From the IMG/VR virus record IMGVR_UViG_3300030107_005704, positions 1 through 47,549 of that record: a DNA stretch of 47,549 bases. One strand, given 5' to 3'. Origin of the DNA: a virus. Both the position numbers and the translations under genes were made by a program. The stretch's first letter is position 1, and every line of letters starts with the position of its first letter. Shown here piece after piece: positions 28,001 through 35,734 of this stretch. Below the pieces are notes generated by a model that saw only the letters and a list, made by a program, of their open reading frames with translations, was not told where the DNA came from and did not search any database.

Positions 28001-31000
28001 TGTTTGAAGGTTACCAGCTAGTTAATGATTTCTCAGTTCTACCGGAGATGGTTCATATAGACAACCTGACTGCTCATGATACGGAAATTGCTCTTGAGAA
28101 CATTTCAAGCTACTTAATGGGTCTTGCAGAAGCTGGGCAAATTAAACCAGATATAAGCCGAACTGAATTCAAGAACATGATAGTTGAACCCTTGGAAGCT
28201 ACCCTTGAAGATATTGCAGGTAGTCAAGGTATACCTACTCAAGAGTTGATGGAAGATTCACCCCAACTTGAGAAGAACATAATCGCTCTTTACAGAAAGA
28301 ATGTAGTAAGGCTCTTGGATCATTTCAGAAAGATGCCAACCGCTGAGCAGCAAGCAGAAACTGAAAGACTGCAAGATCCTGTTGAGCAGCAGATGGATGC
28401 TGAACTGAGGCAGGTTATAGAATACGACAGGAACTACGGAAGAGCGACTAACCACTTCAGACATGATGGTGTTCTTTATGTAAGGGTGAAGAAAAACAAG
28501 ACTGAGTTTAGCAGGGACAACTACATACCAGCCAAATACATTCTTGATTGGAATAACATTACCCAGAAACGCACGATTTATAACGGTGATGTTGATTACT
28601 ATGTTCCTGGAATGAAGAAATCCCCCAAGTCAGATCAACCAGGTCCTTTTCAGCTGATGCATGCTGTGATGAAAAAGGGTAAAGAGGTTGATCACCCTTC
28701 AGAGCTTGTGTGGACAAGGATTCAAGGACAGAGAGAAAGTCTTGTTGAAGCAGAGATATTTGCTTCCGAGAAGCTTGGTATTAGCTGGATTGGTTCTTAT
28801 GGAAACATGGAGGAGTTTAACCAGTTCTATGAAAATCTTTCTGAGGATGCTCAGAAATTAATCATCCAGAAGATGACTAACCTGCTAAATCAAGCTCGCA
28901 AGAGTCACAACCCGACACTCTTAGACAATCCTGAAACTGGAACTAGATCAGAGCTTATCAAATTGATGGATGATCTAAGGACAGCTGCTGGGGTGGAGTC
29001 CCATTGGGGACTACCTAATCGGGATAAAGTAGCTCAAATCAGAGAGCAAGTTAAGAATCTCAACACCTATTTGGATTCGATGTTGGAGATCGTTGTTAGT
29101 GAAACTCGTAGGTTTGAAGAACAAGCTGATCAAGAGACTGTAGAGCAGGAAGTCGTTGAGGAACGCAAGCCCGAAGTACAGCACGAGATAGTTTTTGAGG
29201 AAACTGAAGAAGAAAGAAGGGATGAACCTGGTGAGCAGCAAACTCTGTTCTCCATATCATCACCCTCGGTGATTGTTGATGAGTTTGGCAATCAGCTGGA
29301 TATGAGCAATTACGTTACTGAAGAATCTCAACTTGAGGGCGAACAATACAGTGTTGTTAACTGGACTAATCTACCCAACTCTGAGAGAAACATAGATCCA
29401 AAAGCTATCCTGGATATCATTCCAGGGTTAGAGTACATCGGCTACAGTGAAGCACTCGGAGCTCATGAGTACAGGCTGGGCAAGGAAAGCCCAGCCCATC
29501 AAAAATACGGTGACAATCCGTATGGTGCGCCGTCTAATATGGAAGTAGGGAAAGACATAATATCACCGTCTCGTTCTTTTTACAGTAACAAGGGTACTAT
29601 TGATGGAGATACGATCTGGATAAAGTACACCAAGTTCATACCTTACCAGACAGGTGAGATTACTGGGTATGGTCAAGACGCAGAGTATGATGCAGCCAGG
29701 GAAGCTACTGGCGTGTCAGCTACAGGTGGTGCTTTCTTAAACTTTGCACAACAGGGTGGTGACAATGTTATTCTGATATCAGATCTTGGTATGGACATGT
29801 CTCCAGGTGGAGCAAAGACTCTTACTCACGAGTTTGCTCACATGCTACAGTTTGCTGGACGCATATCTGAAGACATGCAGGTGTTTATCTTACAGGAAGC
29901 TGTCAACCAAGGGAGAGTTGATTACAACGCTCCCTGGGATGTCATGGTCGAAGCCACTGCCGACATGCTTACCGAAGAGTTTATGAAGGACTACAACGAA
30001 AGAAACCGTAGTGGTTTGATTCGTAAATTCAGGAACATTCTTAGAAGATTCGGTCGCAAGATAAACACTTGGTTAATCAATGCTGGCATGAAGGAAATGA
30101 ATATCGACTACATAGTCGATAGATGGACTAGCGGTAAATTCGCATCTGAAAGACAAGCTCGCAGACAGAACTATCTAAACATGATGCGTACAATCCCATC
30201 AAGGATGCCACGCAATTTCTATGACATACTTGGCAATAGCGGGGCATCGGCAGCTGACGCAGTTGCAAAAGCAAATGATCAACGCAGGGATGGGTTTATA
30301 GCAAAGCTAATATCATCTGGGTTTTTTGATGTTAAACAGTTTGCAGTTACTGCTGGCTTGATGGACGGTCATATTAAGTGGGCTAAAGCTACTAAGTCTT
30401 TGATCACAAAGATGTTCAGAGCTCATGACCTGGATGACAAAGAAGCGCGTAATATGTTCACCAGGCTTACTGAAGAGCACCGTGGATTCATGGCCGGTCA
30501 GGATAGACGATTGAGACTGAATATGGATAGATTGCGATCCCTCAGGGATCGCATATTTGGATCTGGTGAAGTGCCTGATTCCGTAACTCAGATGTTCCGA
30601 AAAGCTTTATCTGATCAAAACGCACGCCTTAAACTACCTGATTTGCTAACCAAGAAGATTAAAGATCCTAAGGAACGGGAAAGACTTAAGGGATTGTTCC
30701 AGGAATATGGAGAGGTCCTTCAGAATGCACGTGAGCATATAGATGAACTTTCAAGGTTAATCCTTCAGGTTGTCCCTGATATAGACGAAGAGTTGGCACT
30801 TAGGATCGACAAGAACCTGGATGTTTACGTCACAAGATCGTACAACTTGTTCACCTCTGAAGATTACATTGACTATCTGAACAACACCGAGGCTGGAAAG
30901 GAACTTTACAAGGAAGCTGCTTTGAAGATCATTGAGACTCACAATGAGCGTTTGGCAGCGAAGGTTCAGACGAAAGCTTTCTACGAAACCTTGTACGACC

Positions 31001-33627
31001 CTGACTCAGATTTGTCTAAGGATTACAGGCAATTCAGAAAGGATACCAGGGCCGACATAAAAGAAGGCTTGCATGCTGACATAGTGAGTGAGTTAGGTAG
31101 CGAGAAGGCTGCCCTGGCTCGTCTGAGTGGCATGTGGAAGATGGAATGGGCTCAACACAGTGACAACACTGGTCTTTGGGAGGCTGATTACAACGAAGCA
31201 AAGATGGATGAACAGCAAGGTTTGGATGAAACTGTTCGCATGCTAAACAGGCTAATCAGAAAGGGAGGAAGAAGTGGAGTCGGTGAGGGTAAGCTTAATA
31301 CCCAGATTCTGATGAAGAGGAAAGAGATCGACATAATATTCAGAAAGCTATATGGTGAGATTACTGATGCGGACCAGAGCTATGGTATTTCAGTTACGAA
31401 AATGGCCAAGCTTATAGCAAATGCTCAGTTCCATAATGAGCTTCTAAAGAATCCAGTGTTTGGGTCTGGCATGAGCCTTAACAGTGAACCTGGGAAATTC
31501 GACAAGACATTCCAGGGAACTGAATGGGGTGTTCTCGCTTCCTCGGGCTACTTCTTTACCGAGGAACTGTACGATGCAATCGAAGGTGCGTTCGGAAAAA
31601 CATTCCTTGGTCAGATGCGAGACAATAGCGATTTCATGTCCAAGATCCTTGTTTACACTGGGATGATGAGCCAGATTAACAAGGCGACTCTCACCATATT
31701 CAACCCTAAAACAGCTGGTCGAAACCCTGTGGAGGCAATGATTACAGCAATGTTTAATGGGCATTTCTCAATGGGAAATGCCCTTAAGGGATTCATAATG
31801 TCATGGATGGCTAATGATAGTTACAAGCCGTCAAAAATACGCATGCTGGTAAATCCAGGAATTCACCTGGTGAAGGAAGCAATGCATTTCTACGACATGG
31901 TCCAGGACTCTAACGGATTAATGAATTTAGTGTTCCAGCCAGGAAAAAGGGTTAAGTACGGAAAGGCCAAGGCTAAATGGCATGAAGAAACAGAATCTTT
32001 CCAGGATCTTGTTACTAATTTGACTGAGCTTGGGCTCTTGTCCAATGACAAATGGAGCCTTGAAGAGGAAAACATAAGGGCTTTAACAAAAGAAACTTTC
32101 AACGGTGAAAGCTTGTTCTCAAGCCGTGAAGCCAGGGAGAAGTTCAGGGAGAACCCTAGCGTTAAGTCATGGTGGGAATTGCAGAAATCAAACTGGAAGG
32201 AAGGTGCTGGTAGGAAGGTTGCTGAGAAACAAACTAAGTTGAGTGTCAACTACTGGTGGAAGGCTCTAACCGACAATAAAACAACTAGATCTTTGGCAGC
32301 TGCTTACAGAATTGGTGATGATGTTGCTAAGGTCATGGGGTATTTAACTGAGAAGCAGCACCTGGAACGTGCTATGCGACATGAAGGCGCTACCGAAGAA
32401 GAGATCAGGGCTAAACAGGAATTTATCATCCAGAAGGCTGTAAACAAAACCCTTGATATCACTACTACTTACAGCCGAGTTCCCATCGGATTGAAGGCTA
32501 TCGGTTCGATACCTATCATCGGTTCCTTTGCTGGTTGGACAGCTAGTTATGTCCAATCAACTATTGGCCGGTACGCCAATGCAATGGAAGAAATTCAGAG
32601 TGACAATAAATACATTAAAAATCTTGGTATAAAAAGAGTGATTCTTGCCTTGCTTGGAGATGTTGGTTTAGCTGCTCTCGGCAGAATGATCATACCAATT
32701 TTCTACGATGACGACGACGAGTTTGAAGCTTACAGGTCGATGCTTAACGACTGGCAAAAAGGCCATACAATAATTCCATTTAAGTTTGGAAACAATTCGC
32801 CTGAATTCTTTGACGCTACAGCATTGATCCCTTCACTGATGTATGGAGACATATTCTTTGAGGGTTACAATGAGTTTTCTGACAAGGGAATAATAGCTGG
32901 TTTGGGAGCATCTTTTGCAACTGCAACTGAACCGTTTCTTGATACCGATGTGTATACCGATAGATTGGTAGATGTGTTTTGGCGTACAGGAAAGCCGGAG
33001 ATGGCCCCGCAAGTATGGAGTGTATTCGATAATCCGCTTGAAGTCACAGCCAAGGCGGTACAGCATCTAACTATTGGGCGAGACTTAAGAGGACCCCTGA
33101 TCCCTGGTTTTGTTAGTGAAATGAGGAGAGCTCAGGAAGCACTAAGCGGTGAAGAATCTAGAACTGGGGTTATTAGAAGTCCATTTGGTGTAGCTACTAG
33201 ATGGATGATTGGTACTGAAATCAACCGCATGGAACCTGAGAAGAAGCTTACATTCAAGGCTATGGAGTTCAAGAGAAGGTACCAGGAAATAAAGACTGAA
33301 CTTCGGAGATCTGGATTTAGCGAGAGCTCGGCTAAATTCAAAGCAGATATGGAAGATTTCAGAAAGGAAAACGAAGTTCTCTACCGTGACATGGCCCAGG
33401 TAGTTTACGCTGCTAGGAAGATGGGGATGAGCCTGTCGAAGATAGAAGCCACGTTAAGGCAATGGAATATGGGTGCGGAGGACATCAAAGCATTCATTAA
33501 TAAGTCTTCCAGAAAACCTGTATTTAGCCCTAAAATTGTTGAAGGGATACTTGATGCCTCTAAAACATCAAAAGATAGGAACCGAAAGAGGACAATTTTA
33601 AGAAGGTACACCGACGATGGCAGGTAA
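22069..33627 (+). CDS. 3852-residue giant polyvalent-type ejection protein with metallopeptidase motif
   Basis: One uninterrupted frame covering a quarter of the genome. Residues 210-480 are helical with Gly/Ala-rich, possibly membrane-active segments (VAEFMYGGVGAGRLFSKGA). A zincin motif H2587-E-F-A-H2591 lies in TLTHEFAHML, with a downstream acidic helix VMVEATADM (E2628 a likely third ligand), as in the metallopeptidases of phage polyvalent proteins. Residues about 3400-3740 contain DDVAKVMGY, VPIGLKAIGSIPIIGSF, TEPFLDTDVYTDRL and SPFGVATRWMIG, the style of the C-terminal LPD38 region of such proteins (recalled, not searched). The C-terminus is basic. It is probably packaged and injected with the DNA. 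The ribosome site is weak. The N-terminal 2400 residues are unassigned. Confidence 0.7.
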   Translation: MVDPIDPLSNGMDAARYNRALDAINPEGGFRLSDWGTQITKNNPLKVSKELAKKYAVDNRVRPQIMVFDKEGNKVPFQKGLLATINMDELSAGPGYQGETLGSLFTSKAAGVDLIDSEGTMNFTKEDINRIADQELAEYKRNYPDQTIDPVEFRANLKAYAIANYIVQPWDTGRASDESVQGGIEEEEIPGILSTMSTSERNRTLSAIQEIINENPEKTYTPFFFKAIGGAVEGTGHLLENVNLIGQKWLGGDDPDVGRTAIEDIGIGSADIASQMLSEKRKTGFNLEGEDGTSVLKQMTAIADEKVATPIFSVAEFMYGGVGAGRLFSKGARMLGNASKSSTIAKGTAAGARIRDKIAAGHAVRSVDKLSKTGHTLGSLGYWSSIEGIPLQQDLLEMGMDPDTARWVSMSGGLGIALIEQLQVGSLAKGLKANPVKELGKSGYIDSLKETIKHNRKNWFKRRWANVVDIARKVPANAAEQIAEEMVQSALRESIKMGSGWASNTFGDGDINYNKTWTQVKDEFLEELTSVSIAMTGLTTGRSAWKRAQRGLQNRKALREFERKKAERRHVGAIHAEAVADEAEALLESQAYLEADEAAAMLGLEPQELEFFRSEGLIEYETNKSIEVAEEFIKSAKEKLADADNPFEEAAAQMELDTATEMLNESSFTYERSAILDFAEREGRDIDPAFAVDTGHLEAYMQWLENPNIDRQSMALLFNYKDENDIGSELLLPNGQRLTLPVSKMFDILQSNTARREFLAILTSGSYPHLQEMYRERLLTASKTYADKALEDRIQPLVDVFKKHLAPGALYSPEDNVYDEDARDAYELAEQLSAFLLDGSSSRSAFQKTVLGPKAFNPDGSIDFSTSRGRLMADLLDVMDESLQRVYDGFIPTEDGESMPIEQTPYSAYMPALDLLRMDESNFRGWVLANGGSDGMISTLSREAIINRLAPELDTNIVRRKWLIPDNLEKLGLTNQAERAHFMAMLEEALYDHTIESTLNTIKGMVHETIPAYAAEAEHSNFLDSTAKALIDLETRMGQAKSSQERMAIDNEIKRLFESFDTNKNPFPWWNYMAIKMDLGEAIPDYLHKQMERMYLDAKFRGVAVPDYIAAQLDPEYKGPRQPVPVKRMPITEAWMERVIDRVQEFLDTAEGRNLTMEQEDALYEDMYNARRGVDPDSVLASQDRLLDYATKIDQGATLEPTNLRPSVNTEVEVNRARRLGETFKRLLREGILEDPDVWNERMLSYLDLTPQQVETAVMLYRQRVNLGEPVSENMISEVMYQAVTGRGIDLEAETLSPVDDLLPEHDDYTDFDRATARQIRAESIDAAEAFDINTHIEENYDGRQASELSSQERAEIGELLDSYMQAIQDELKERKLDAKYEKEISPKKKKSKEEKENLRFLKKMSQLYKKLASDETKKFNSITTDFGKERSQDEDGKKKLEEGNFIVPHKGRKIPTIGISFMGKRYDVAHLEDGYDLTADGAVIEPSGEMQSPQKIKTFFVEHGEAGDLIPMDLYRVGDGKDTGYVVVNRETSKISSRLNAGEKTPFNEVIAEATERVIFDRKTNRVFGASKTIIPELNREGFTDPDIHRAYKKVRSRFPSVLRSEIDSWVRYNTDNDAIRLAMIKHLERFLPEGEVAAQTPKGPGSVTFDHMDGKGTNDDFLVGHEPQFKKYHIQRMDKKRDPARRKWEVFYDGMLIPGVTAGNIESARSIIYDHWMSGGMRDFVSHGTLRSEMGNMLQEGSSFLKGYENLFEWKEQKTTSRVRKDSPKEVDKLVPAGRMEGTKLAIKPSEELIRQKNGEPAPDVPATKEEIESSDDNQKDWAKLPKPLKNESVELAMEIAIAQLQATGLLGSKLDVVRSQVTKSTDDGGEGVITYKDKSGKVSYALVHKSFLAEHGTDSFLIEQVNQDAVSESNGFVLWSAALDTPSDWFEQVDVESINEGNYEEIHRSIIENLIEEGYEDHISESVKDYYGGDLFEGYQLVNDFSVLPEMVHIDNLTAHDTEIALENISSYLMGLAEAGQIKPDISRTEFKNMIVEPLEATLEDIAGSQGIPTQELMEDSPQLEKNIIALYRKNVVRLLDHFRKMPTAEQQAETERLQDPVEQQMDAELRQVIEYDRNYGRATNHFRHDGVLYVRVKKNKTEFSRDNYIPAKYILDWNNITQKRTIYNGDVDYYVPGMKKSPKSDQPGPFQLMHAVMKKGKEVDHPSELVWTRIQGQRESLVEAEIFASEKLGISWIGSYGNMEEFNQFYENLSEDAQKLIIQKMTNLLNQARKSHNPTLLDNPETGTRSELIKLMDDLRTAAGVESHWGLPNRDKVAQIREQVKNLNTYLDSMLEIVVSETRRFEEQADQETVEQEVVEERKPEVQHEIVFEETEEERRDEPGEQQTLFSISSPSVIVDEFGNQLDMSNYVTEESQLEGEQYSVVNWTNLPNSERNIDPKAILDIIPGLEYIGYSEALGAHEYRLGKESPAHQKYGDNPYGAPSNMEVGKDIISPSRSFYSNKGTIDGDTIWIKYTKFIPYQTGEITGYGQDAEYDAAREATGVSATGGAFLNFAQQGGDNVILISDLGMDMSPGGAKTLTHEFAHMLQFAGRISEDMQVFILQEAVNQGRVDYNAPWDVMVEATADMLTEEFMKDYNERNRSGLIRKFRNILRRFGRKINTWLINAGMKEMNIDYIVDRWTSGKFASERQARRQNYLNMMRTIPSRMPRNFYDILGNSGASAADAVAKANDQRRDGFIAKLISSGFFDVKQFAVTAGLMDGHIKWAKATKSLITKMFRAHDLDDKEARNMFTRLTEEHRGFMAGQDRRLRLNMDRLRSLRDRIFGSGEVPDSVTQMFRKALSDQNARLKLPDLLTKKIKDPKERERLKGLFQEYGEVLQNAREHIDELSRLILQVVPDIDEELALRIDKNLDVYVTRSYNLFTSEDYIDYLNNTEAGKELYKEAALKIIETHNERLAAKVQTKAFYETLYDPDSDLSKDYRQFRKDTRADIKEGLHADIVSELGSEKAALARLSGMWKMEWAQHSDNTGLWEADYNEAKMDEQQGLDETVRMLNRLIRKGGRSGVGEGKLNTQILMKRKEIDIIFRKLYGEITDADQSYGISVTKMAKLIANAQFHNELLKNPVFGSGMSLNSEPGKFDKTFQGTEWGVLASSGYFFTEELYDAIEGAFGKTFLGQMRDNSDFMSKILVYTGMMSQINKATLTIFNPKTAGRNPVEAMITAMFNGHFSMGNALKGFIMSWMANDSYKPSKIRMLVNPGIHLVKEAMHFYDMVQDSNGLMNLVFQPGKRVKYGKAKAKWHEETESFQDLVTNLTELGLLSNDKWSLEEENIRALTKETFNGESLFSSREAREKFRENPSVKSWWELQKSNWKEGAGRKVAEKQTKLSVNYWWKALTDNKTTRSLAAAYRIGDDVAKVMGYLTEKQHLERAMRHEGATEEEIRAKQEFIIQKAVNKTLDITTTYSRVPIGLKAIGSIPIIGSFAGWTASYVQSTIGRYANAMEEIQSDNKYIKNLGIKRVILALLGDVGLAALGRMIIPIFYDDDDEFEAYRSMLNDWQKGHTIIPFKFGNNSPEFFDATALIPSLMYGDIFFEGYNEFSDKGIIAGLGASFATATEPFLDTDVYTDRLVDVFWRTGKPEMAPQVWSVFDNPLEVTAKAVQHLTIGRDLRGPLIPGFVSEMRRAQEALSGEESRTGVIRSPFGVATRWMIGTEINRMEPEKKLTFKAMEFKRRYQEIKTELRRSGFSESSAKFKADMEDFRKENEVLYRDMAQVVYAARKMGMSLSKIEATLRQWNMGAEDIKAFINKSSRKPVFSPKIVEGILDASKTSKDRNRKRTILRRYTDDGR
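22289..22311. repeat. Intragenic perfect hairpin
   Basis: AAGTCCCTTT and AAAGGGACTT, 10-bp arms with loop CCA, in the 5' part of the giant gene. Confidence 0.8.
24267..24295. repeat. Intragenic 12-bp perfect hairpin
   Basis: AAACGGGCAGAG and CTCTGCCCGTTT, 12-bp perfect arms with loop ATTAA, inside the giant gene. This is the strongest hairpin found within coding sequence; no T-run follows, so it is not a terminator. Confidence 0.85.
26113..26136. repeat. Intragenic perfect hairpin
   Basis: CTCAGCTCTC and GAGAGCTGAG, 10-bp arms with loop AGGA, in the giant gene. Confidence 0.8.
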
Positions 33628-33889
33628 AATGAAGAGAAGGCGGTATGATCGGAAGGGTTATTACGATGATTCCGAGAACACAACCGAAGCTATAGCTCAT
33701 GGTTATGAGCCTAAATACGTTGCCCGTGGGGAGCGTAAAGAGGACAAAAGGGACTATAAGCTTGATAAAACAGCCCAGAAAACAGAGCTCCTTAAGGCTA
33801 AGGGGACTCGTTTGAAGTGGCTTGTAATACTGATAGGTTTGGTAATGGGCGGTTTTGCCGCATTCAAATCAGGAATATTTGGAGGTTGA
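33617..33889 (+). CDS. Small basic protein with C-terminal membrane segment (lysis candidate)
   Basis: 90 residues. Residues 1-65 are very basic and polar (MKRRRYDRKGYYDD, RGERKEDKRDYKLDK). Residues 68-88 are one hydrophobic segment (WLVILIGLVMGGFAAFKSGIF), so the protein is a tail-anchored membrane protein. It overlaps the end of the giant gene by 11 bp and is one base before the next membrane protein. Three adjacent small membrane proteins after the virion genes suggest a lysis cassette. Alternatively it may be a virion membrane-channel component. No holin family is recognised. Confidence 0.5.
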   Translation: MAGKMKRRRYDRKGYYDDSENTTEAIAHGYEPKYVARGERKEDKRDYKLDKTAQKTELLKAKGTRLKWLVILIGLVMGGFAAFKSGIFGG

Positions 33890-33890
33890 T

Positions 33891-34115
33891 ATGGAAAACA
33901 TAAAAGCAGTAATGTTGGACTTCTTGCAGTCATTGAAGTCCAAGAGAGTAGTATCTGGCTTGCTCACGATTTTGTTCATGGCAGCTTGGAATTTTTTTAA
34001 CCTGGAACAGTATGGGATTACTGAAGAGGCCGTTAGCAATCTAGTCATTACAGTGACTGGACTTATTGTTGCTGACAGCATCTCCAGTGTTAATCCAGAT
34101 AAGAAACGAGAGTAG
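33891..34115 (+). CDS. Two-span membrane protein, holin candidate
   Basis: 74 residues, starting at the ATG preceded by TTTGGAGG; an in-frame TTG 36 bases upstream is less likely. Two hydrophobic spans are seen (VVSGLLTILFMAAWNFF at about 20-36 and NLVITVTGLIVADSI at about 50-65), separated by a short loop, with a charged C-terminus (NPDKKRE). Size, two spans and the charged tail fit a small holin or the related phage membrane proteins. It would permeabilise the inner membrane at lysis. The call rests on topology and place only. Confidence 0.55.
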   Translation: MENIKAVMLDFLQSLKSKRVVSGLLTILFMAAWNFFNLEQYGITEEAVSNLVITVTGLIVADSISSVNPDKKRE

Positions 34116-34117
34116 AG

Positions 34118-34396
34118 ATGTCTGAAGAGGTAGTCAAAGAGCTGCAAAAAGTCAGCCGTGATTTAGTTAAGCTAGAGAGTCGTGTAGATAATTTGCAGCA
34201 GACTATCCAGACTGAACTACAACCATTGAACCGTCTGTTTCAGGGGAACGGCAAGCCGAGCCTTGAAGCTCGGCTCTATCACGTAGAACATGAAGTTAAG
34301 GAGCAGAGTCAAGCGACCAGCTGGGCATTCAAGACTGCGTTAGGTGCAGCCCTGGGGGCTTTAGTGACGGTCGTACTATCTCTGATGAAAACATGA
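34118..34396 (+). CDS. Coiled-coil protein with C-terminal membrane span (holin/spanin-like)
   Basis: 92 residues. Residues 1-40 form a clean heptad coiled coil (VVKELQKVSRDLVKLESRVDNLQQTIQ) and residues 70-90 a hydrophobic span (FKTALGAALGALVTVVLSLM). A single C-terminal anchor after a coiled coil resembles phage membrane proteins in lysis regions, with reversed topology compared with classical i-spanins. It lies two bases after the holin candidate and its stop overlaps the next ATG (ATGA). Confidence 0.5.
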   Translation: MSEEVVKELQKVSRDLVKLESRVDNLQQTIQTELQPLNRLFQGNGKPSLEARLYHVEHEVKEQSQATSWAFKTALGAALGALVTVVLSLMKT

Positions 34397-34563
34397 GAAT
34401 TAGATACATCATACCGAAGACCCGTAAAAGAGCCATGATCCGCACCAGCAGCACTGAAGTGGCTTGCCTACTGAAGAGTGTCTTGGAGGATGCCGGATAC
34501 CAGGAGACTGGTATGGCTGGGATGGTAAAGCACATATTGTTTTGGTGGGTGAAAAAGAAATGA
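34393..34563 (+). CDS. 56-residue basic protein
   Basis: A short frame bound at both ends by ATGA overlaps (with the gene at 34118 and the gene at 34560), which supports real translation. The protein begins MRIRYIIPKTRKRAM, has a helical middle (EVACLLKSVLEDAG) and ends in a Trp/Lys-rich stretch (MVKHILFWWVKKK) that could bind membrane. Function unknown. It may belong to the lysis group or simply couple translation of the HNH-like gene. Confidence 0.5.
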   Translation: MRIRYIIPKTRKRAMIRTSSTEVACLLKSVLEDAGYQETGMAGMVKHILFWWVKKK

Positions 34564-35039
34564 AAAAGCCTTACGTGCAGATAATGCGTGAGGCTTTAGA
34601 AAAGTACGGAAATATTGGATCTAGAGAGCTAGCACAAAAAACTGAGTTTAAGGAATGGCCTTACAGCAGAGTAAGGGAGACTAGAGGAAATGTACTTAGC
34701 GTCCGTGCTAAACGAAACTGGGCTAGAGATAATCCAGAGAAAAGAATGATCTCTCAAATAAAATCACGCTGCAAAAAGAACAATATATTTTTTGACATCG
34801 GTATAGAGGATGTGACTATACCTAGTCACTGCCCTGTACTAGGCATTCCACTAGACAAGAGGGACGCTAACCACCACCCATCTCTTGATAGGTTTGACAG
34901 TTCTAAGGGGTACACTAAAGAAAATGTTAGTGTGATAAGCTTCAGGGCGAACCACTTGAAGAATGACGCTACTGTAGAAGAGATTGAGAAGCTCTACAAC
35001 TGGGTTAAAGATCAAGAAAGTCGTCGGAAACAGGCCTAA
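34560..35039 (+). CDS. HNH/His-Me-finger-like endonuclease candidate
   Basis: 159 residues from the ATG that overlaps the preceding stop (ATGA); a frame extension upstream to 34464 would overlap the 56-residue gene and is rejected. Residues 10-45 look like a winged DNA-binding helix set (IMREALEKYGNIGSRELAQ). Residues 88-140 (CPVLGIPLD, PSLDRFDSSKGY, ENVSVISFRANHLKNDA) match the shape of a phage endonuclease family with a conserved Cys-Pro-Leu-Gly and a SLDR...GY...N...N..K motif. It is the last rightward gene and overlaps the opposing gene by 35 bp. It may nick phage or host DNA near packaging or lysis; activity is not shown. Confidence 0.55.
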   Translation: MKKPYVQIMREALEKYGNIGSRELAQKTEFKEWPYSRVRETRGNVLSVRAKRNWARDNPEKRMISQIKSRCKKNNIFFDIGIEDVTIPSHCPVLGIPLDKRDANHHPSLDRFDSSKGYTKENVSVISFRANHLKNDATVEEIEKLYNWVKDQESRRKQA

Positions 35040-35484
35040 ATACTACGTGTTCAGTTCCTACTCGGTATGATCTTTGCACATATCCTTCCCCATAACGCTT
35101 ATCTGGCATGCTGAATTCCTCCCAATGGGGCCTGGTTGAGGAATAAATTATGGCTACATGTGTCATCGAATCATTGAGATTGATGTATGCATAAGGCTTA
35201 GGGAATGAGAAGTCGAAGCTTCTCTTGGCGCATACGAATAAATCGGGGTAGGGGAAGTCGTCCCTGGAAGTCCAGGTGATCTTCTTGCGGTGCTTAACTT
35301 CGATCTTAAGGTTGATGTGCAGGTCGCCATCATCCACATAATCATTCCTGTTCCCGCCCTCAGGCATTTCCCCAGAGCAGTTAACCGTTGGGCTGAAGCC
35401 CTGATCAAACAGGGCCTCAGCTACTTTCCACACGGCTTTACGACTTTCCCTCAGGTGAGTCAGGAACTTCTTCCGATTGTTCAT
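35005..35484 (-). CDS. Nuclease-like protein (possible PD-(D/E)XK)
   Basis: 159 residues from the ATG (a TTG two codons upstream is possible). N-terminal helix (NRKKFLTHLRESRKAVWKVAEAL) then DDGDLHINLKIEVKHRKKITW, where an Asp followed by E-V-K looks like a PD-(D/E)XK active site. The rest is beta-rich (DLFVCAKRSFDF, AYINLND, MTHVAIIYSS), which suits a small resolvase-type fold. It is the last leftward gene and overlaps the previous gene by 47 bp and the opposing HNH-like gene by 35 bp. Nuclease activity is an inference from one motif. Confidence 0.45.
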   Translation of the reverse strand: MNNRKKFLTHLRESRKAVWKVAEALFDQGFSPTVNCSGEMPEGGNRNDYVDDGDLHINLKIEVKHRKKITWTSRDDFPYPDLFVCAKRSFDFSFPKPYAYINLNDSMTHVAIIYSSTRPHWEEFSMPDKRYGEGYVQRSYRVGTEHVVFRPVSDDFLDL

Positions 35485-35734
35485 CGTCAAATAACCTCGT
35501 TACAAATATTGGTGTTCGCTCACCTACGTAAGCAGCTATGATATTGAAATTAAAATACTCACGAGCCTCTTGTTCGCTCATGGATTCTGCCAGCTTTTCT
35601 ATCACCTTGTCAGTGTCGTAGACGGCCAGCATTTGAATGCTGGCCCCCTCGGCAACACCTATGATGCAATCATCAAATCCATCAGCACAAATAATCTCTT
35701 CGTCAATTTCAGATAACTTATCTCTCGTATCCAT
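35438..35734 (-). CDS. Conserved small phage protein, unknown function
   Basis: 98 residues from the second ATG, where GAGGG stands at better spacing than for the Met three codons upstream. The middle reads GFDDCIIGVAE, VYDTDKVIEKLAESM, SEQEAREYFNFNIIAAYVGE.TPIFV, a pattern I have met in many phage early regions without an assigned role. It is acidic and soluble, with no metal or nucleotide motif. Overlaps genes on both sides, so it is probably co-translated. Confidence 0.65.
   Translation of the reverse strand: MDTRDKLSEIDEEIICADGFDDCIIGVAEGASIQMLAVYDTDKVIEKLAESMSEQEAREYFNFNIIAAYVGERTPIFVTRLFDDEQSEEVPDSPEGKS
35624..35645. repeat. Intragenic perfect hairpin
   Basis: GGCCAGCATT and AATGCTGGCC, 10-bp arms separated by two bases, within the 98-residue early gene. 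Confidence 0.75.
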
